Positions 10,381 through 22,049 of a stretch of DNA of 64,000 nucleotides are shown here, one piece after another. The notes below the pieces were generated by a model. It made no database searches and had not been told where the DNA came from. It was given only the letters and a program-made list of their open reading frames with translations. Both the position numbers and the translations under genes were made by a program. The DNA lies in assembly GCA_964019155.1 (NCBI GenBank), contig OZ025240.1, positions 18,871,021-18,935,020 on the forward strand, in the 5' to 3' direction. Position 1 is the first letter of the stretch. Every line of letters begins with the position of its first letter. The stretch comes from Osedax fenrisi. Taxonomy: Eukaryota > Annelida > Polychaeta > Sabellida > Siboglinidae.

Positions 10381-11495
10381 TAACTCAATTAATTAATTAA
10401 AAAATCGTAATTTATATACATCAATGAATTAACTGAAATATTTATTTTTAATGAAATATATTATATTAATATAATAATAAATATGTATATATATTATATA
10501 TAATTATTTATTTTAATATTTAGAATTTACAATATAATATTATAAATAAATTAATTATAATTAATATCTATAGATAATATAATAATTAATATAAATATTA
10601 TACACTATATTTAAAATGTCGACAACATTAGTTTCCTTATATTTACACTATTTTCCAAATTGTTAATCATATACATTCAATTACATGGTTATGTAATATT
10701 TACATATATGTAATTATATATAATTTAATTATTTTACAAAAATGTTAAATTGAACATGTTCAACATATTATATTTATATAGAGTTCAACAGATTTGTAAA
10801 GTGAACATGTTCAACATATTACATTTGTATAGAGTTCAACAGATGTGTAAATTGAATACGTTCAACATATTACATTTGTATGGAATTCAACACATGTGTA
10901 CATTTTATGAGATTAACAGATTTCGATAACAAAAAATATAATTTTTTTTTATATTATAGTAAATAAATATACAAGGAGCGAATAATGTGATAACATATAT
11001 ATATTAATATTTATAAATTTATTCACCATTTTGAATATATGACAATTAAAAACTAAGAACTGTTGAACTGATAAATATTACACATGTTCAGCATATTATA
11101 TTAACAGTTTGGTTTACTGGGAAACCAATACGCTAGATTTAGCAAAAATATAGCAGAATATAGTGCACCAATTAGTATGCTATTGAAAAAGAATGTACCG
11201 TGGGTATGGAGCGATTGTCAAAATAAAAGTTTTTTGAAAATCAAAGAAGAATTTATATCCACGAGCATATTTAAAAGATTCAGCATGGACAGGAAAACAT
11301 ACTTGACCATGGATGTTTCAAACTGTGGCATCGGGGCAATATTGTGTTAAAAAGAAGCCGAAGGAAATAAGGCAATCATTGGAGCAGCTAGCAGATCCCT
11401 GCATGAAACAGAACAGCGTTATTCTACGATAGAGAAAGAAGCTTTAGGAGTTGTATGGGGACTTGAAAAGTTGCATTACTATATATGTAGATTAA
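9478..11495 (+). repeat. Tandem duplication in copy A, unit 1
   Basis: 2.02 kb repeated immediately at 11496-13515. The junction at about 11491-11500 joins the gypsy sequence GTAGATTAA to AATGTAAAGAATG from inside the insertion. The unit includes the right half of E2 and about 374 bp of gypsy pol. Copy B has neither the duplication nor the inner insertion. Confidence 0.92.
11122..11495 (+). pseudogene. Gypsy pol fragment, truncated duplicate
   Basis: Partial copy of the RT-end/RNase H segment seen intact at 13142-13515, cut off by the tandem-duplication junction. It includes the RNase H start (MDVSNCGIGAIL with an in-frame TAA) and YSTIEKEALGVVWGLEKL. Confidence 0.8.
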
Positions 11496-13515
11496 TAATG
11501 TAAAGAATGTAAAATATTTGTTCAAACTGAAATGTTAGTTTAATTACTAATTTTTATATAAGTGTCAATAAAGAGAAATAAAACAAAGAAGTATAATCAA
11601 GTATACAAGAAAAAAGATTCAATTCAAAATGTTTATGTAATTAAAAATAAAGTCACATAATATTATTAGTCAGAGGGAAATAAAAAATACTAAAGAAAAT
11701 ACTAAAGAAAAAAGAAATACATAACAGTTTTTTTTAATTTTATTATTTTTATATAAACGTCAATTAAAAAGAAAGAAAACATGAAAGTAAATTCAAATAT
11801 AAAATGCAAAAATTCAGTAAAATAATATTATTAATGTCGGGGAAATAAAATATTGTAAAGTAAAACACTCAAAAGTATTAATTTTTTTTTAATTTTTACA
11901 TAAACGTCAATAAATTAAAATAAGAATAAAATGTGGATCTTAGTATATAATACAATATTAGATAAAAGACATGATAAAAGATATAAAATTAGAAAAATGA
12001 GATTTAGATTATAAGTATACTGAGTAAGAAGATAACAAATGTGTATACATACGTTTCCTGAATAATTTATAATTTGAAATATTTTTTAAAATATTATCAA
12101 GCTTTTATTAGAATTCAACTTCCATTCATTTGAGGTGTAATAATTGGATTCATTGAGAAAATTAAAATTACAATTTGAGAAATTATTATTATTAAAACTA
12201 TCATTATTGGAACTAAAATTGTTAATTTGATCAACATTAAATTGCGGATAGATTTCATTCAAGTTCATATAGTACAAATATTAAAAAGTTAAAATTGAAT
12301 AAGATAATATAAAAGATTAAAGATATAGATAAAAAATATATGTAAATACCAATTATAATAAAATGTTAAAAATAGAATGTATTATGAAATTAGAACAAAA
12401 TAACTCAATTAATTAATTAAAAAATCGTAATTTATATACATCAATGAATTAACTGAAATATTTATTTTTAATGAAATATATTATATTAATATAATAATAA
12501 ATATGTATATATATTATATATAATTATTTATTTTAATATTTAGAATTTACAATATAATATTATAAATAAATTAATTATAATTAATATCTATAGATAATAT
12601 AATAATTAATATAAATATTATACACTATATTTAAAATGTCGACAACATTAGTTTCCTTATATTTACACTATTTTCCAAATTGTTAATCATATACATTCAA
12701 TTACATGGTTATGTAATATTTACATATATGTAATTATATATAATTTAATTATTTTACAAAAATGTTAAATTGAACATGTTCAACATATTATATTTATATA
12801 GAGTTCAACAGATTTGTAAAGTGAACATGTTCAACATATTACATTTGTATAGAGTTCAACAGATGTGTAAATTGAATACGTTCAACATATTACATTTGTA
12901 TGGAATTCAACACATGTGTACATTTTATGAGATTAACAGATTTCGATAACAAAAAATATAATTTTTTTTTATATTATAGTAAATAAATATACAAGGAGCT
13001 AATAATGTGATAACATATATATATTAATATTTATAAATTTATTCACCATTTTGAATATATGACAATTAAAAACTAAGAACTGTTGAACTGATAAATATTA
13101 CACATGTTCAGCATATTATATTAACAGTTTGGTTTACTGGGAAACCAATACGCTAGATTTAGCAAAAATATAGCAGAATATAGTGCACCAATTAGTATGC
13201 TATTGAAAAAGAATGTACCGTGGGTATGGAGCGATTGTCAAAATAAAAGTTTTTTGAAAATCAAAGAAGAATTTATATCCACGAGCATATTTAAAAGATT
13301 CAGCATGGACAGGAAAACATACTTGACCATGGATGTTTCAAACTGTGGCATCGGGGCAATATTGTGTTAAAAAGAAGCCGAAGGAAATAAGGCAATCATT
13401 GGAGCAGCTAGCAGATCCCTGCATGAAACAGAACAGCGTTATTCTACGATAGAGAAAGAAGCTTTAGGAGTTGTATGGGGACTTGAAAAGTTGCATTACT
13501 ATATATGTAGATTAA
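11496..13515 (+). repeat. Tandem duplication in copy A, unit 2
   Basis: Second unit of the 2.02 kb repeat, with a second E2 right end at 13141. It differs from unit 1 by a net 4-bp insertion near 12200 and a few substitutions. The 63-codon Asn-rich frame on the minus strand (12277-12086, beginning MYYMNLNEIYPQF) is open only here. That frame has no recognised family. Confidence 0.92.
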
Positions 13516-14814
13516 GACTCATGGAATATAACGTACAGATTGTTCACATTTCAGGAAAACACAATGAAGCAGCTGATGCACTTTCCAGATACCCAGAAGA
13601 AGCAATGCAGGAAACAATATTGGAACTCGAAACAGAGGCATTTGTTAAAATGAATACAAAAAAGTATGAAGAAATACATAGGTGGAATTACCTGAGAAAA
13701 TCGCAAGAGGAAGATAGAACAATAAAAATGCTAAGAGAAAAAATATTCGAAAAATGGAAACGCAAAGAATCCAGCAGGGAAATAGACCGCTACTACCAAA
13801 TGAGACAATATCTTTCCTTGGTATAAGGTTGCGTAATGTTTCAAAATCAGATCATCGTACCGGAGAAAGAAAAGGAATGAGTTCTAAAGGAAATAAATAG
13901 CTCACATCAGGGAATATCCCGATGTATATCACGAGCCAAAGAAAGTGTTTGGTGGTTTGGGATAACCGAAGACATCAAGAAATATATTGGTTCTTACATA
14001 CAATGTCAAATATATGAGAACCAGAAGGTAGAAACGCTGGAAATGATACCGTTACCTAAAGGACCTTGGGAAACGGTAGGGAGCAATACATTTTTTAAAT
14101 ATATACAAGTAGTGGATTATTACTCAAAATATATTGAGATCGCGATACTGGACAAAGGAGAGAATATGAGACGAATTATTGAAAAACTAAAATCAATATT
14201 CTCGAGACATGGTATTCCTAACACATTTATATCTGACAATGGGCCACAATACGCGTGTGAAGAATTTAGGAAATTTGCCGAATAATATAAATGTATTCAT
14301 ACAACGTCCTCGCCTCGATATCCAAAAGGAAATGGAATGGTTGAGAGAGCGGTACAAACAGTGAAGAAACTATTAAAAAAAATCAGATGATCCATATTTG
14401 AGCATGTTAGATTATAGATCAACACCTTTAGAATTTGGCCTTTCACCAGCGGAATTACTAATGAATAGAAAAGTAGCATCCATATTACCATCGATAGGAA
14501 GCAGAGCAATTACTAAAATTGGAGAACATATCAGATATCAAGAATGGCAAAAGGAGAAGATCAAGAAGGTGAAGAAAAAATACAATTAAAATTCAAAAAT
14601 TAAAGATTTAAACAAACTGGCTATTGGAGACGATGCATATATTAGAGATCTCGATCAACCAGCCAAAGTCATACATGATAATGGAAGGAGTTATATCGTA
14701 GAAGGGGATGGTATTATAAGAAGAAATCGAACAGAATTAATAGATACTAATGGTTCAAGTTATACAACGCGTTCAGGAAGGAAAATATTCCCTCCTAAGC
14801 GTTATACGGAATAG
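13142..14814 (+). pseudogene. Decayed Ty3/gypsy pol (RT end, RNase H, integrase), copy A
   Basis: Starts at the E2 boundary inside the RT thumb/connection region (SAPISMLLKKN). RNase H follows, with the MDVSNCGIGA aspartate block and IEKEALGVVWGLEKLHYY, but the central TDHKPL segment is missing: YYICR joins directly to LRLMEYNVQIVHISGKHNEAADALSRYP. Integrase comes next, with VVDYYSKY, ISDNGPQYACEEF and the MVERAVQTVKKLL glutamate block, all three catalytic acidic residues visible but interrupted by stops. A C-terminal RSGRKIFPPKRY motif ends at TAG 14812-14814, as in K02A2.6-like gypsy polyproteins. Inactive. Confidence 0.85.
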
Positions 14815-15253
14815 TGACTAGACGTCACTGAAGGGTTAAGGTTGATAATGGAAAAATATTTATTTATTTATTTATGAAATATTACTATTGTATATATTGT
14901 TTATTATTAAAGTAATATTGTAAAAACCGTTATATATATATGTTGTTATATATGTTATTGTAAATATATATATTTATGTATTTAGGAAAGTTTACTATTG
15001 TATATATTGTATATTATTAAAGTAATATTATAAAAACATTAGAAAATGGATGTTATATATGTTATTGTAAATATCCGTTGTCACCAGGTTTTATCAATTA
15101 GCACTAACTATGAATATATATATACACTTGTAAAATACGCCCACTTCCTTATACTAATCAATACGAACTTATCGATATATCTGTGATATTCAGCCAGTAG
15201 GATAGTGCTATATTCCTGATATAACAATAACCTATATATATATATATATATAT
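14815..15253 (+). mobile_element. Possible gypsy 3' region, copy A only
   Basis: Follows the pol stop. A purine-rich GAAGGGTTAAGG (14830-14841) could be the polypurine tract. A block with TACTATTGTATATATTGT and AAAGTAATATT occurs twice (14881-14930 and 14990-15037). No second LTR was found. Positions 14732-15253 are missing from copy B, where the pol fragment joins directly to GTTATTACTTAG. Confidence 0.4.
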
Positions 15254-15286
15254 AGGTTATTACTTAGTATATTATTATATTATTTG

Positions 15287-15637
15287 TTTACACAGTTGAG
15301 CTACACTCGCGATATACACTTTGGCTGACTAATTATTATAGAATAATTATTCTTAAACATATTTTAAATTTAGAATATACACAATATATAAACAATATTA
15401 ATTATAATTATACATTAATTATAACGTATCAATATCGTATTAATGTCGTATAGTAATTATTATCAATTCTTTTAACATAAATCTATTTAATAAAGATCTT
15501 TATCAATTTTAAAATTCAAACATGTCATATAGCTTGCTATATTTCCATACTGCAAAATATGATATATTGAATTCTATAGAACAAGAGTGTCATTTAAATA
15601 TTTTAATGTAAAAATCAACTGTAATCAGGATGTCATT
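15287..15637. repeat. Repeat R, first copy (A)
   Basis: About 350 bp starting near CACAGTTGAGCTACACTCGC and ending AATCAGGATGTCATT. A direct second copy lies at 19371-20841, interrupted by a MITE. It contains an AATAAAG and a short inverted TAATTATT motif. It could be a degenerate LTR pair around 3.7 kb, but the internal sequence is LINE-like, so this is unproven. Confidence 0.75.
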
Positions 15638-16103
15638 TTATATATTGTCCAGATTCTGTGCATCTTGACAATTCAATTTTTCGAACTAGAAGCTCTTACA
15701 AGTGTAGATACATGGCATTCATAAAGACACTACTGGAAAACATATGATAGACGTCTCGAACGATAATCGAGATTATCGTTAATATATTCATGGATACAAT
15801 AACCAAGTCAACCAGGAAAATAACCATTGACAATCTTATTTATCCTGAAATTATAAATTGTATATCATAAATCAATTCTCATGACACAATCATAAAGTAT
15901 ATACTAATGACTAGTGTACAATTTCAAATCATCGATCTCATATAACAAATACTTAATTTTTCGGTTCGGTTCTTAAAATATATTCTATTTTATAATAATT
16001 GAAGATACCAAATACATTGATTATGATTTCGGTTTGGTATAAAGTATTAATACTCTACAGAGTATTACATTGATGATTTTAGATTAATAATGTTATCCTA
16101 ACA
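15638..16103. other. Unassigned sequence
   Basis: No coding frame or repeat recognised here. Moderately AT-rich, with a short CGAACGATAATCGAGATTATCG inverted motif near 15756. The same sequence is at 57028-57493. Confidence 0.4.
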
Positions 16104-17160
16104 TTATATATTATACATTATATATTTTCTCACAATATTTATCCTCTTTATTCTGTCGTTTGCCATTCGCATGGATTCACAAGGATTGAGGTCAGTCCAT
16201 TCATATATGTTATCAGATATTTCATAAGTGGACGTCCTCTTCTTATTATGCCATTTACGGTACCATGAAATATTGCTTTCGATATCTAATTGTTGTTGCG
16301 ACATACATCTTCATACTACCGTCATCTCTTTAACTATCGTTAATAGGTTGTTATGTGGACCGATAGGTCGGATTATTCTGTAGCTCACTTCGATATGGTT
16401 ATTCATGTCTTTATATGTGTGTAGTATTATTGAGATTAACATTTTAATTAATATATCCTATTATACATATATACTTGACTAACCTAGTCCAGAGGTTGCT
16501 CGTCTTATAATATTAAGTGTAATGATATATATATATATATATGATCATATATTAGTGGGTGTGGCGTAGTTATACTGTATGATTATAGTATGCGGATATA
16601 ATAATACTACAATGTTATCTTTATAATTTTTTCTAATGCATCTATAGTCCATTACTTATATATTTTTTTGAAGTTCTTTAGTTATTGTTCATGTCTCATG
16701 TCATTCACGATTAAATGTAGAAACCGGATATTGGATCTCAGCATTATAATCATATCGTTCCAAATCTCACTGAGCTTTGTTAATACTGGTATGGTTTGTT
16801 CCATTCTTGAAATAATTATTTTCTTTGAGCCTTTATCATCTATAATATAACGTAGGTATTTAAAAGTGTTGATTTCTTTTATTTCTTCGCCATTATAAAA
16901 AATCTATTCATGAAGTACCCTTCTCAATTTGACATAACTTGTGTTTTACATGTTTTAATCTCCATTCCATAAGTTATTAAAGTAACATATATTTTGTTGA
17001 TCAGATTACTATCTATCTCAGCAAACCTTAATTTTGTACTGGTTCTTCCTCATATTGATATGTTACCCTCGTAGTCTAGTAGAGCTTCATTCATTATGGC
17101 TCTAGCATGATATTGAATATTATTGTAGATATTAAACATCATTGGCATATACCGGTTTTC
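16104..17160 (-). pseudogene. Degenerate non-LTR reverse transcriptase, copy A
   Basis: Minus-strand LINE remnant. From 17160 downward: RT palm-like sequence (GNISIGGRTSTKLRFAEID, where an FADD-type motif is expected), GMEINTCKTQV, a thumb block with TFKYLRYIIDD and SRMEQTIPVLTKL near 16860-16750, and a C-terminal frame at 16304-16104 with YEWTDLNPCESMRMANDR. The catalytic Asp pair is lost and stops separate the blocks. Confidence 0.65.
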
Positions 17161-17838
17161 GTGGAAAACAATTCACCAAATTTACCTTCGGAGTATATTG
17201 CGCTTATTGCTTACTTAGTAATTGCTAATATAATATAATAAATAATATATTAATATGCATCACTTAATAACAGAATTGTCCACTACAATTGATAGTAAAC
17301 TTAAACCTGAACGAGTACAGACTAATGCACCATCAGGTTTATAACATTAACTTAATTATTCTATTTATATATATATATACATATAGTTATTTATAGTTAG
17401 TGGTCGATACATTATTTTCTAGGGCAGAGATGAATATCGATATTTGTTCTTGGTTTGGTGGGTTATATTCACTCAATGAAGTATTGATAGTATAATAACA
17501 CTCTATTGATGTGTGTTTGAATGAGTTTATGTTAGGTATCGGTAATCAGACTATTTATATATCGAGTATTTGAATATTCGGTTAAATGTTGTTTAGATAA
17601 TTTCATAATTTCAGAATTTAATTTACCATTCCATCATACCTAGTAAAGGGGAAACTTTCATGATCACTAGTTATCAACAATTATTTTACTTTAAAATATT
17701 AAAATATAATTCATTATTTTTAAATTATGTATTAATGTATCGTTCAAAATTAAATATAATACGGTATTTATGCTCCTATTTAATTAAATTGAAATTTTAT
17801 TTAAACACTTAAATAAATCATAACAAATAATATTAATA
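17161..17838. other. Unassigned sequence
   Basis: No gene seen. AT-rich with one short (AT)n tract at 17367-17382. Present in copy B at 58553-59228. Confidence 0.4.
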
Positions 17839-18108
17839 TTACAGGTTGCTACCTGAGATAAATTGTTGTATATATTTCTTGAATTTGTTATGCGATTGTA
17901 TATATCTTATATAGGGTGGGAGTGAATTCCATAGCTTAGGATAAATATAAACCAAGGCCCGAGTATTCTTATTTGAGGGAAGAATAATAGGGGTAGGTAA
18001 AATATGAGATGTATGGTTTCTAATAGATACAAAGAGAGATATCTGTACCAGGGAAGCAGACATATAGGAAGGATAATTCGAAGAATATATGTATTGATGA
18101 ATGAACAA
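17839..18108 (-). pseudogene. CR1/jockey-like LINE C-terminus, copy A
   Basis: Frame ending ...LVYIYPKLWNSLPPYIRYIQSHNKFKKYIQQFI, the characteristic WNSLP...FKK ending of CR1/jockey-type RT proteins. Only the last ~90 codons remain. Copy B extends it upstream to 129 codons (59618-59229). Confidence 0.7.
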
Positions 18109-18217
18109 TATATAGTATATGATAAGAAGAATATTTGTTAATAGGTAGGTAAGTGTTTTTTAAATAATAGAGGAATAATCTCGAATACGTAGGTTATACA
18201 TTGTACAGATTGTTGAA

Positions 18218-18478
18218 TTAATAACATGATATATGGGAGAGATAGAGGATAATGGAAGATTGATGAGGAGTGAGAAACAGTAATCTATATGTGAGAGGAC
18301 AGATAGTGGTTAATCTCACCATAGCTGATGTTGCTTGCACCAGTCTTATTCTTACTTCCTGATTACATGTTCCATTTTTTGTAAGAGTTGCACCTAGATA
18401 TTTGAATTTTTCGACTTCTTCCAGTTTGCATCCGTAAAGATATATATCTGCATGTTGATATTCGTTGCTGTTTATCAT
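18218..18478 (-). pseudogene. Degenerate non-LTR RT fragment, copy A
   Basis: The frame contains YGCKLEEVEKFKYLGATLTKNG and VQATSAMVRL, the block that follows the RT palm in many non-LTR elements (FKYLGA is diagnostic). The end of this frame reads through unrelated sequence. It is the same family as the fragment at 22050-22630. Confidence 0.65.
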
Positions 18479-19022
18479 TACTTTACTTTTGTCGATACAA
18501 ATAACAAATACGGCAATTTAATACAAATGGATAATAACATTAATTACCTTATGTAGAATTAAGTCAGCTAATAATAGCATAGAATTGATTGGTATATATG
18601 TAATACGTGTATTCTAATTAGAGGTGATCACCTACTGTCGAATGTAAAGTTTGTTTTGAATGAGATGATGAAGCGATCATACAACATATATAATATACAT
18701 TATAGATTCATATTTATTACACATGACCGTTTAGAAACTTTTACTAAACCTGATTTGTGTTTTATTATAAGTTTATAAAAGCAATATATTTTGAAAAATA
18801 CCTATATAATATTTATAAATTATGGAACATTTATAAAGATTTATAAAACGTTTTCAATGTTGGAATCTTCCAATTATAATAACACATTTACAAATTTATT
18901 AATACTTATATTATAGAATCTGATATCTATAATCTTGTATATCGATTTCAATTTTTTGTGTTAATTAATTAATAACAAAATATGTATTCGTAATCCGTAT
19001 TTATGCATATGGTATATATATA

Positions 19023-19115
<93 letters not shown>

Positions 19116-19370
19116 AATATATATATATATAATTGTAAATATAATTATCTATATCATTATACATATTAAATATATATAATGATTTTTCCTTAATATATAA
19201 ATTTTAAATATAATTATTATACTAATGATTTTAATTTGTTGGATGATTATCACTATTAATTAATATTAACAATAATAACAATAATGTAAACTATTATGCT
19301 TAGTATATATTATTAATTTAACGTATAGCCTATATATAGTGTATTAGTTAGTATAGTATAATATTATTAG
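18479..19370. other. AT-rich stretch with long (TA)n arrays
   Basis: No gene seen. (TA)n tracts occupy about 19019-19128. Also at 59870-60773 in copy B, with different array lengths. Confidence 0.5.
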
Positions 19371-19975
19371 TTTTACACAGTTGATCTACACTCGCGATAT
19401 ACACTTTGGCTGACTAATTATTATAGAATAATTATTCTTAAACCCATTTTAAATTTAGAATATAAACAATATATAAATAATATTAATAATAATTATACAT
19501 TAATTATAACGTATTAACATCGTATTTTTGTCGTATAGTAATTATTATCAATTATTTTAAGGGGACGAGAGCCACTCATTTTATCATACAAAAATTATAT
19601 TCTATTTTTATTATGAGAAAATATGTATAATTGATTACTTTTACATGTATACATCTAAAAACGGTGATATAAATCATCATATAAGTATCTAAAAAATGAT
19701 GTTTTATAGACCCTATTTTTCACAATATTATTTAAAATAGTTAAAATTATAAGAATATATATTATATGATAAAATTGTTATTAAATACTCGATAGATTGA
19801 AGCAATTTGAAAACCATTAGCAACTGTCATATTATGTTATTTATTTATAATTCGAATGTATGAATATGTGAATACATAGGCGACGCTACCTGTAATGCAT
19901 TAGCCAATGAATATTCAAGCTTTTATACCTGTATTTTCTGATAGCGTCATTCATTTCAAAATGTATTATTATCAT

Positions 19976-20016
<41 letters not shown>

Positions 20017-20059
20017 TTTATATTTTATATATACATTTATTATTATAATAGAGATTTGT

Positions 20060-20118
<59 letters not shown>

Positions 20119-20157
20119 TAGTGTATACATATTTATAATGAGAATAAACATGTACTC

Positions 20158-20195
<38 letters not shown>

Positions 20196-20841
20196 GTGTT
20201 TTTTATTGCTATATTATTAGTTATTCCATAGTATATTACACAATATAAATGAAAATCAGCATACATTTACCATAAAAATAACTACTTTAAACTCGATTAT
20301 CTTAGAACTTTAATTTTTCATCCTACCAATTTAAAAATACTAAGGCTTTTTTCCCTCCATTGAATTGTATTCAAATCTTCACCATTATATATATTTAATT
20401 AATTGATTTTATATAAAAAAGTAAAACTTTTTAATTTTAGTCATAAAAAAAATATATTATACAAATAAATTAAAAAATAATAAGTTTTATAAAACATAAA
20501 TATTTTATGATTGGTAATTGAAATACAAAATGTTTCACTGTTTTCAAATAGAATAGAATAAACTCAAAAAAAAATTAAATGTATAATTATATTGTATAAA
20601 CAGTCGTAAAAAACGTACCAATTCCCTATCTCCTATATGTTAAAATCTATTTATAGACAGAGTGGTGCTCATCCCCTTAACATAAATCTATTTAATAAAG
20701 ATATTTATCAATTTTAAAATTCAAACATGTCATATAGCTTGCTATATTTCCATACTGCAATATATGATATATTGTATTATATAGAACAAGAGTGTCATTT
20801 AAATATGTTAATGTAAAAATCAATGGAATCAGGATGTCATT
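19371..20841. repeat. Repeat R, second copy (A), split by a MITE
   Basis: The two parts, 19371-19560 and 20681-20841, together match 15287-15637. The interruption is the TTAA-flanked element at 19561-20676. The first copy therefore serves as the empty site for the MITE. Confidence 0.8.
19561..20676. mobile_element. TTAA-flanked MITE (piggyBac-like), copy A
   Basis: 1116 bp with imperfect 17-bp terminal inverted repeats: GGGGACGAGAGCCACTC on the left, and on the right the reverse complement of GGGGATGAGCACCACTC. It is flanked by TTAA on both sides (19557-19560 and 20677-20680). The uninterrupted R repeat at ~15470 has a single TTAA at this point, confirming a TTAA duplication as made by piggyBac-type transposases. 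The interior has only (AT)n arrays and AT-rich sequence, so it is non-autonomous. The TIR start does not match canonical piggyBac CCC ends. Confidence 0.85.
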
Positions 20842-21048
20842 GTATATGTCCTATATGCGTTATTGTGTATATAATTGTCATACAATATTTAATAATTATT
20901 ATATATATATATATATATATATTTATATAAATATATTTAATATAGAGTATATAATAATATTAATTTTAATTCACTGTAATGATAATTACGAATTATGTGA
21001 ATAGGTTATTTTCATATAGGTTTCATATTTTTTATAATATATATTGCA

Positions 21049-21102
<54 letters not shown>

Positions 21103-21358
21103 TTAGATAACTATTATTTTGAAGATATAAACCTTATATAAATTTTTAGTTTTTAATTCTTATTTATTTATTACTATCCTAATACTCTTGTAAGTAGGCT
21201 ATGACAAATTATATTACATATCAAAACTTGCTTATTATAAATATTTTATTATAATAAATATAATATTAAATTTAGTTAATAATTACGAATAACCATTTTA
21301 ATAAACAGACAAAGATAAGGACAATATACACATACAGATTCAATATTATTTACACATA
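20842..21358. other. AT-rich stretch
   Basis: No gene recognised. (AT)n arrays at about 20900-20932 and 21053-21098. Matches 62230-62772 in copy B. Confidence 0.45.
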
Positions 21359-21508
21359 ATGATCATCATTACAATAATTTTGATATTAATTATGGTAGGT
21401 GTAAAGCAAGTATACATCATTAATACTAGATTATATGATGATAAAATAGTAGATGCTACAAAATTACAAACTGGTGAAACTGGTGGTACTGATGCGACCA
21501 ATTTATAA
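21359..21508 (+). CDS. Hypothetical 49-residue hydrophobic-leader peptide, copy A
   Basis: Short frame starting MIIITIILILIMVGVKQV: a strongly hydrophobic first ~14 residues (signal peptide or anchor) followed by a polar tail with LYDDKIVDATKLQTGETGG, ending TAA at 21506-21508. An AATAAA lies about 10 nt after the stop. Copy B (62773-62922) keeps the frame with a single synonymous difference (ACC to ACT). No homologue is recognised. It is too short to be sure it is a gene; a longer frame on the opposite strand overlaps it but reads partly through (AT)n. Confidence 0.3.
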   Translation: MIIITIILILIMVGVKQVYIINTRLYDDKIVDATKLQTGETGGTDATNL

Positions 21509-21577
21509 CTTTTAAATAAAATGATTACTATTATATATATTATATTTATCAATTCTGGATTATATTTATATTCCACC

Positions 21578-21615
<38 letters not shown>

Positions 21616-22049
21616 CACATATAATATATAACTAGGTAACACGAGTTAACTAACTAGATAACTAGTCCCATGAATATTCTTCGTAGGGATCGGACATTAT
21701 ATGGCGTCATGAACAATTTCTTCCGACTATAACGGTATGTCGTTACATCAATTAATCATTTATTGGATTCTTCGAGAATATTCTATGTTTCGCAGACGTA
21801 CAAAATAGTGTATATAATTAAGGAATTATAGAGGAAAAATTTATTTTAAAACTTATTTCTCAACATCTCTAGATTATTATCAATATTAACATTATGGATG
21901 TGGCTGTAGTAATTCGTATTGATATTTCATTTTTATTATTATCAGTGTCCGTTAGTGTAGTCCTACTTACTTTTATTACAAAATTTACTACAAAATTTAT
22001 CTACCAAATCCTAAATATCCATTTTAGTCCAATCTGAAATATTATCTTA
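21509..22049. other. Unassigned sequence
   Basis: Nothing recognised apart from an (AT)n tract at 21583-21612. The copy B counterpart is 62923-63449. Confidence 0.4.

Larger units (their letters stand above)
7396..11121 (-). mobile_element. TIR element E2, copy A (inverted partner of E1)
   Basis: Same element as E1 in opposite orientation: starts CCCAGTAAACCAAACTG at 7396, ends GGTTTACTGGG at 11121. Its left part mirrors the right part of E1 and its right part mirrors E1's left end. It lacks the foldback element, leaving a clean empty site at 10575-10577, but carries a 1.38 kb insertion at 9002-10380 that copy B lacks. The flank beyond 11121 is gypsy pol, not Ig gene, so the outer flanks of the E1/E2 pair do not match. 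Confidence 0.75.

Noticed and set aside
21346..21642. 98-codon minus-strand frame overlapping the small peptide
   Set aside because: Its first part reads through (AT)n and the rest is the antisense of the shorter plus-strand frame; copy B has a different N-terminus.
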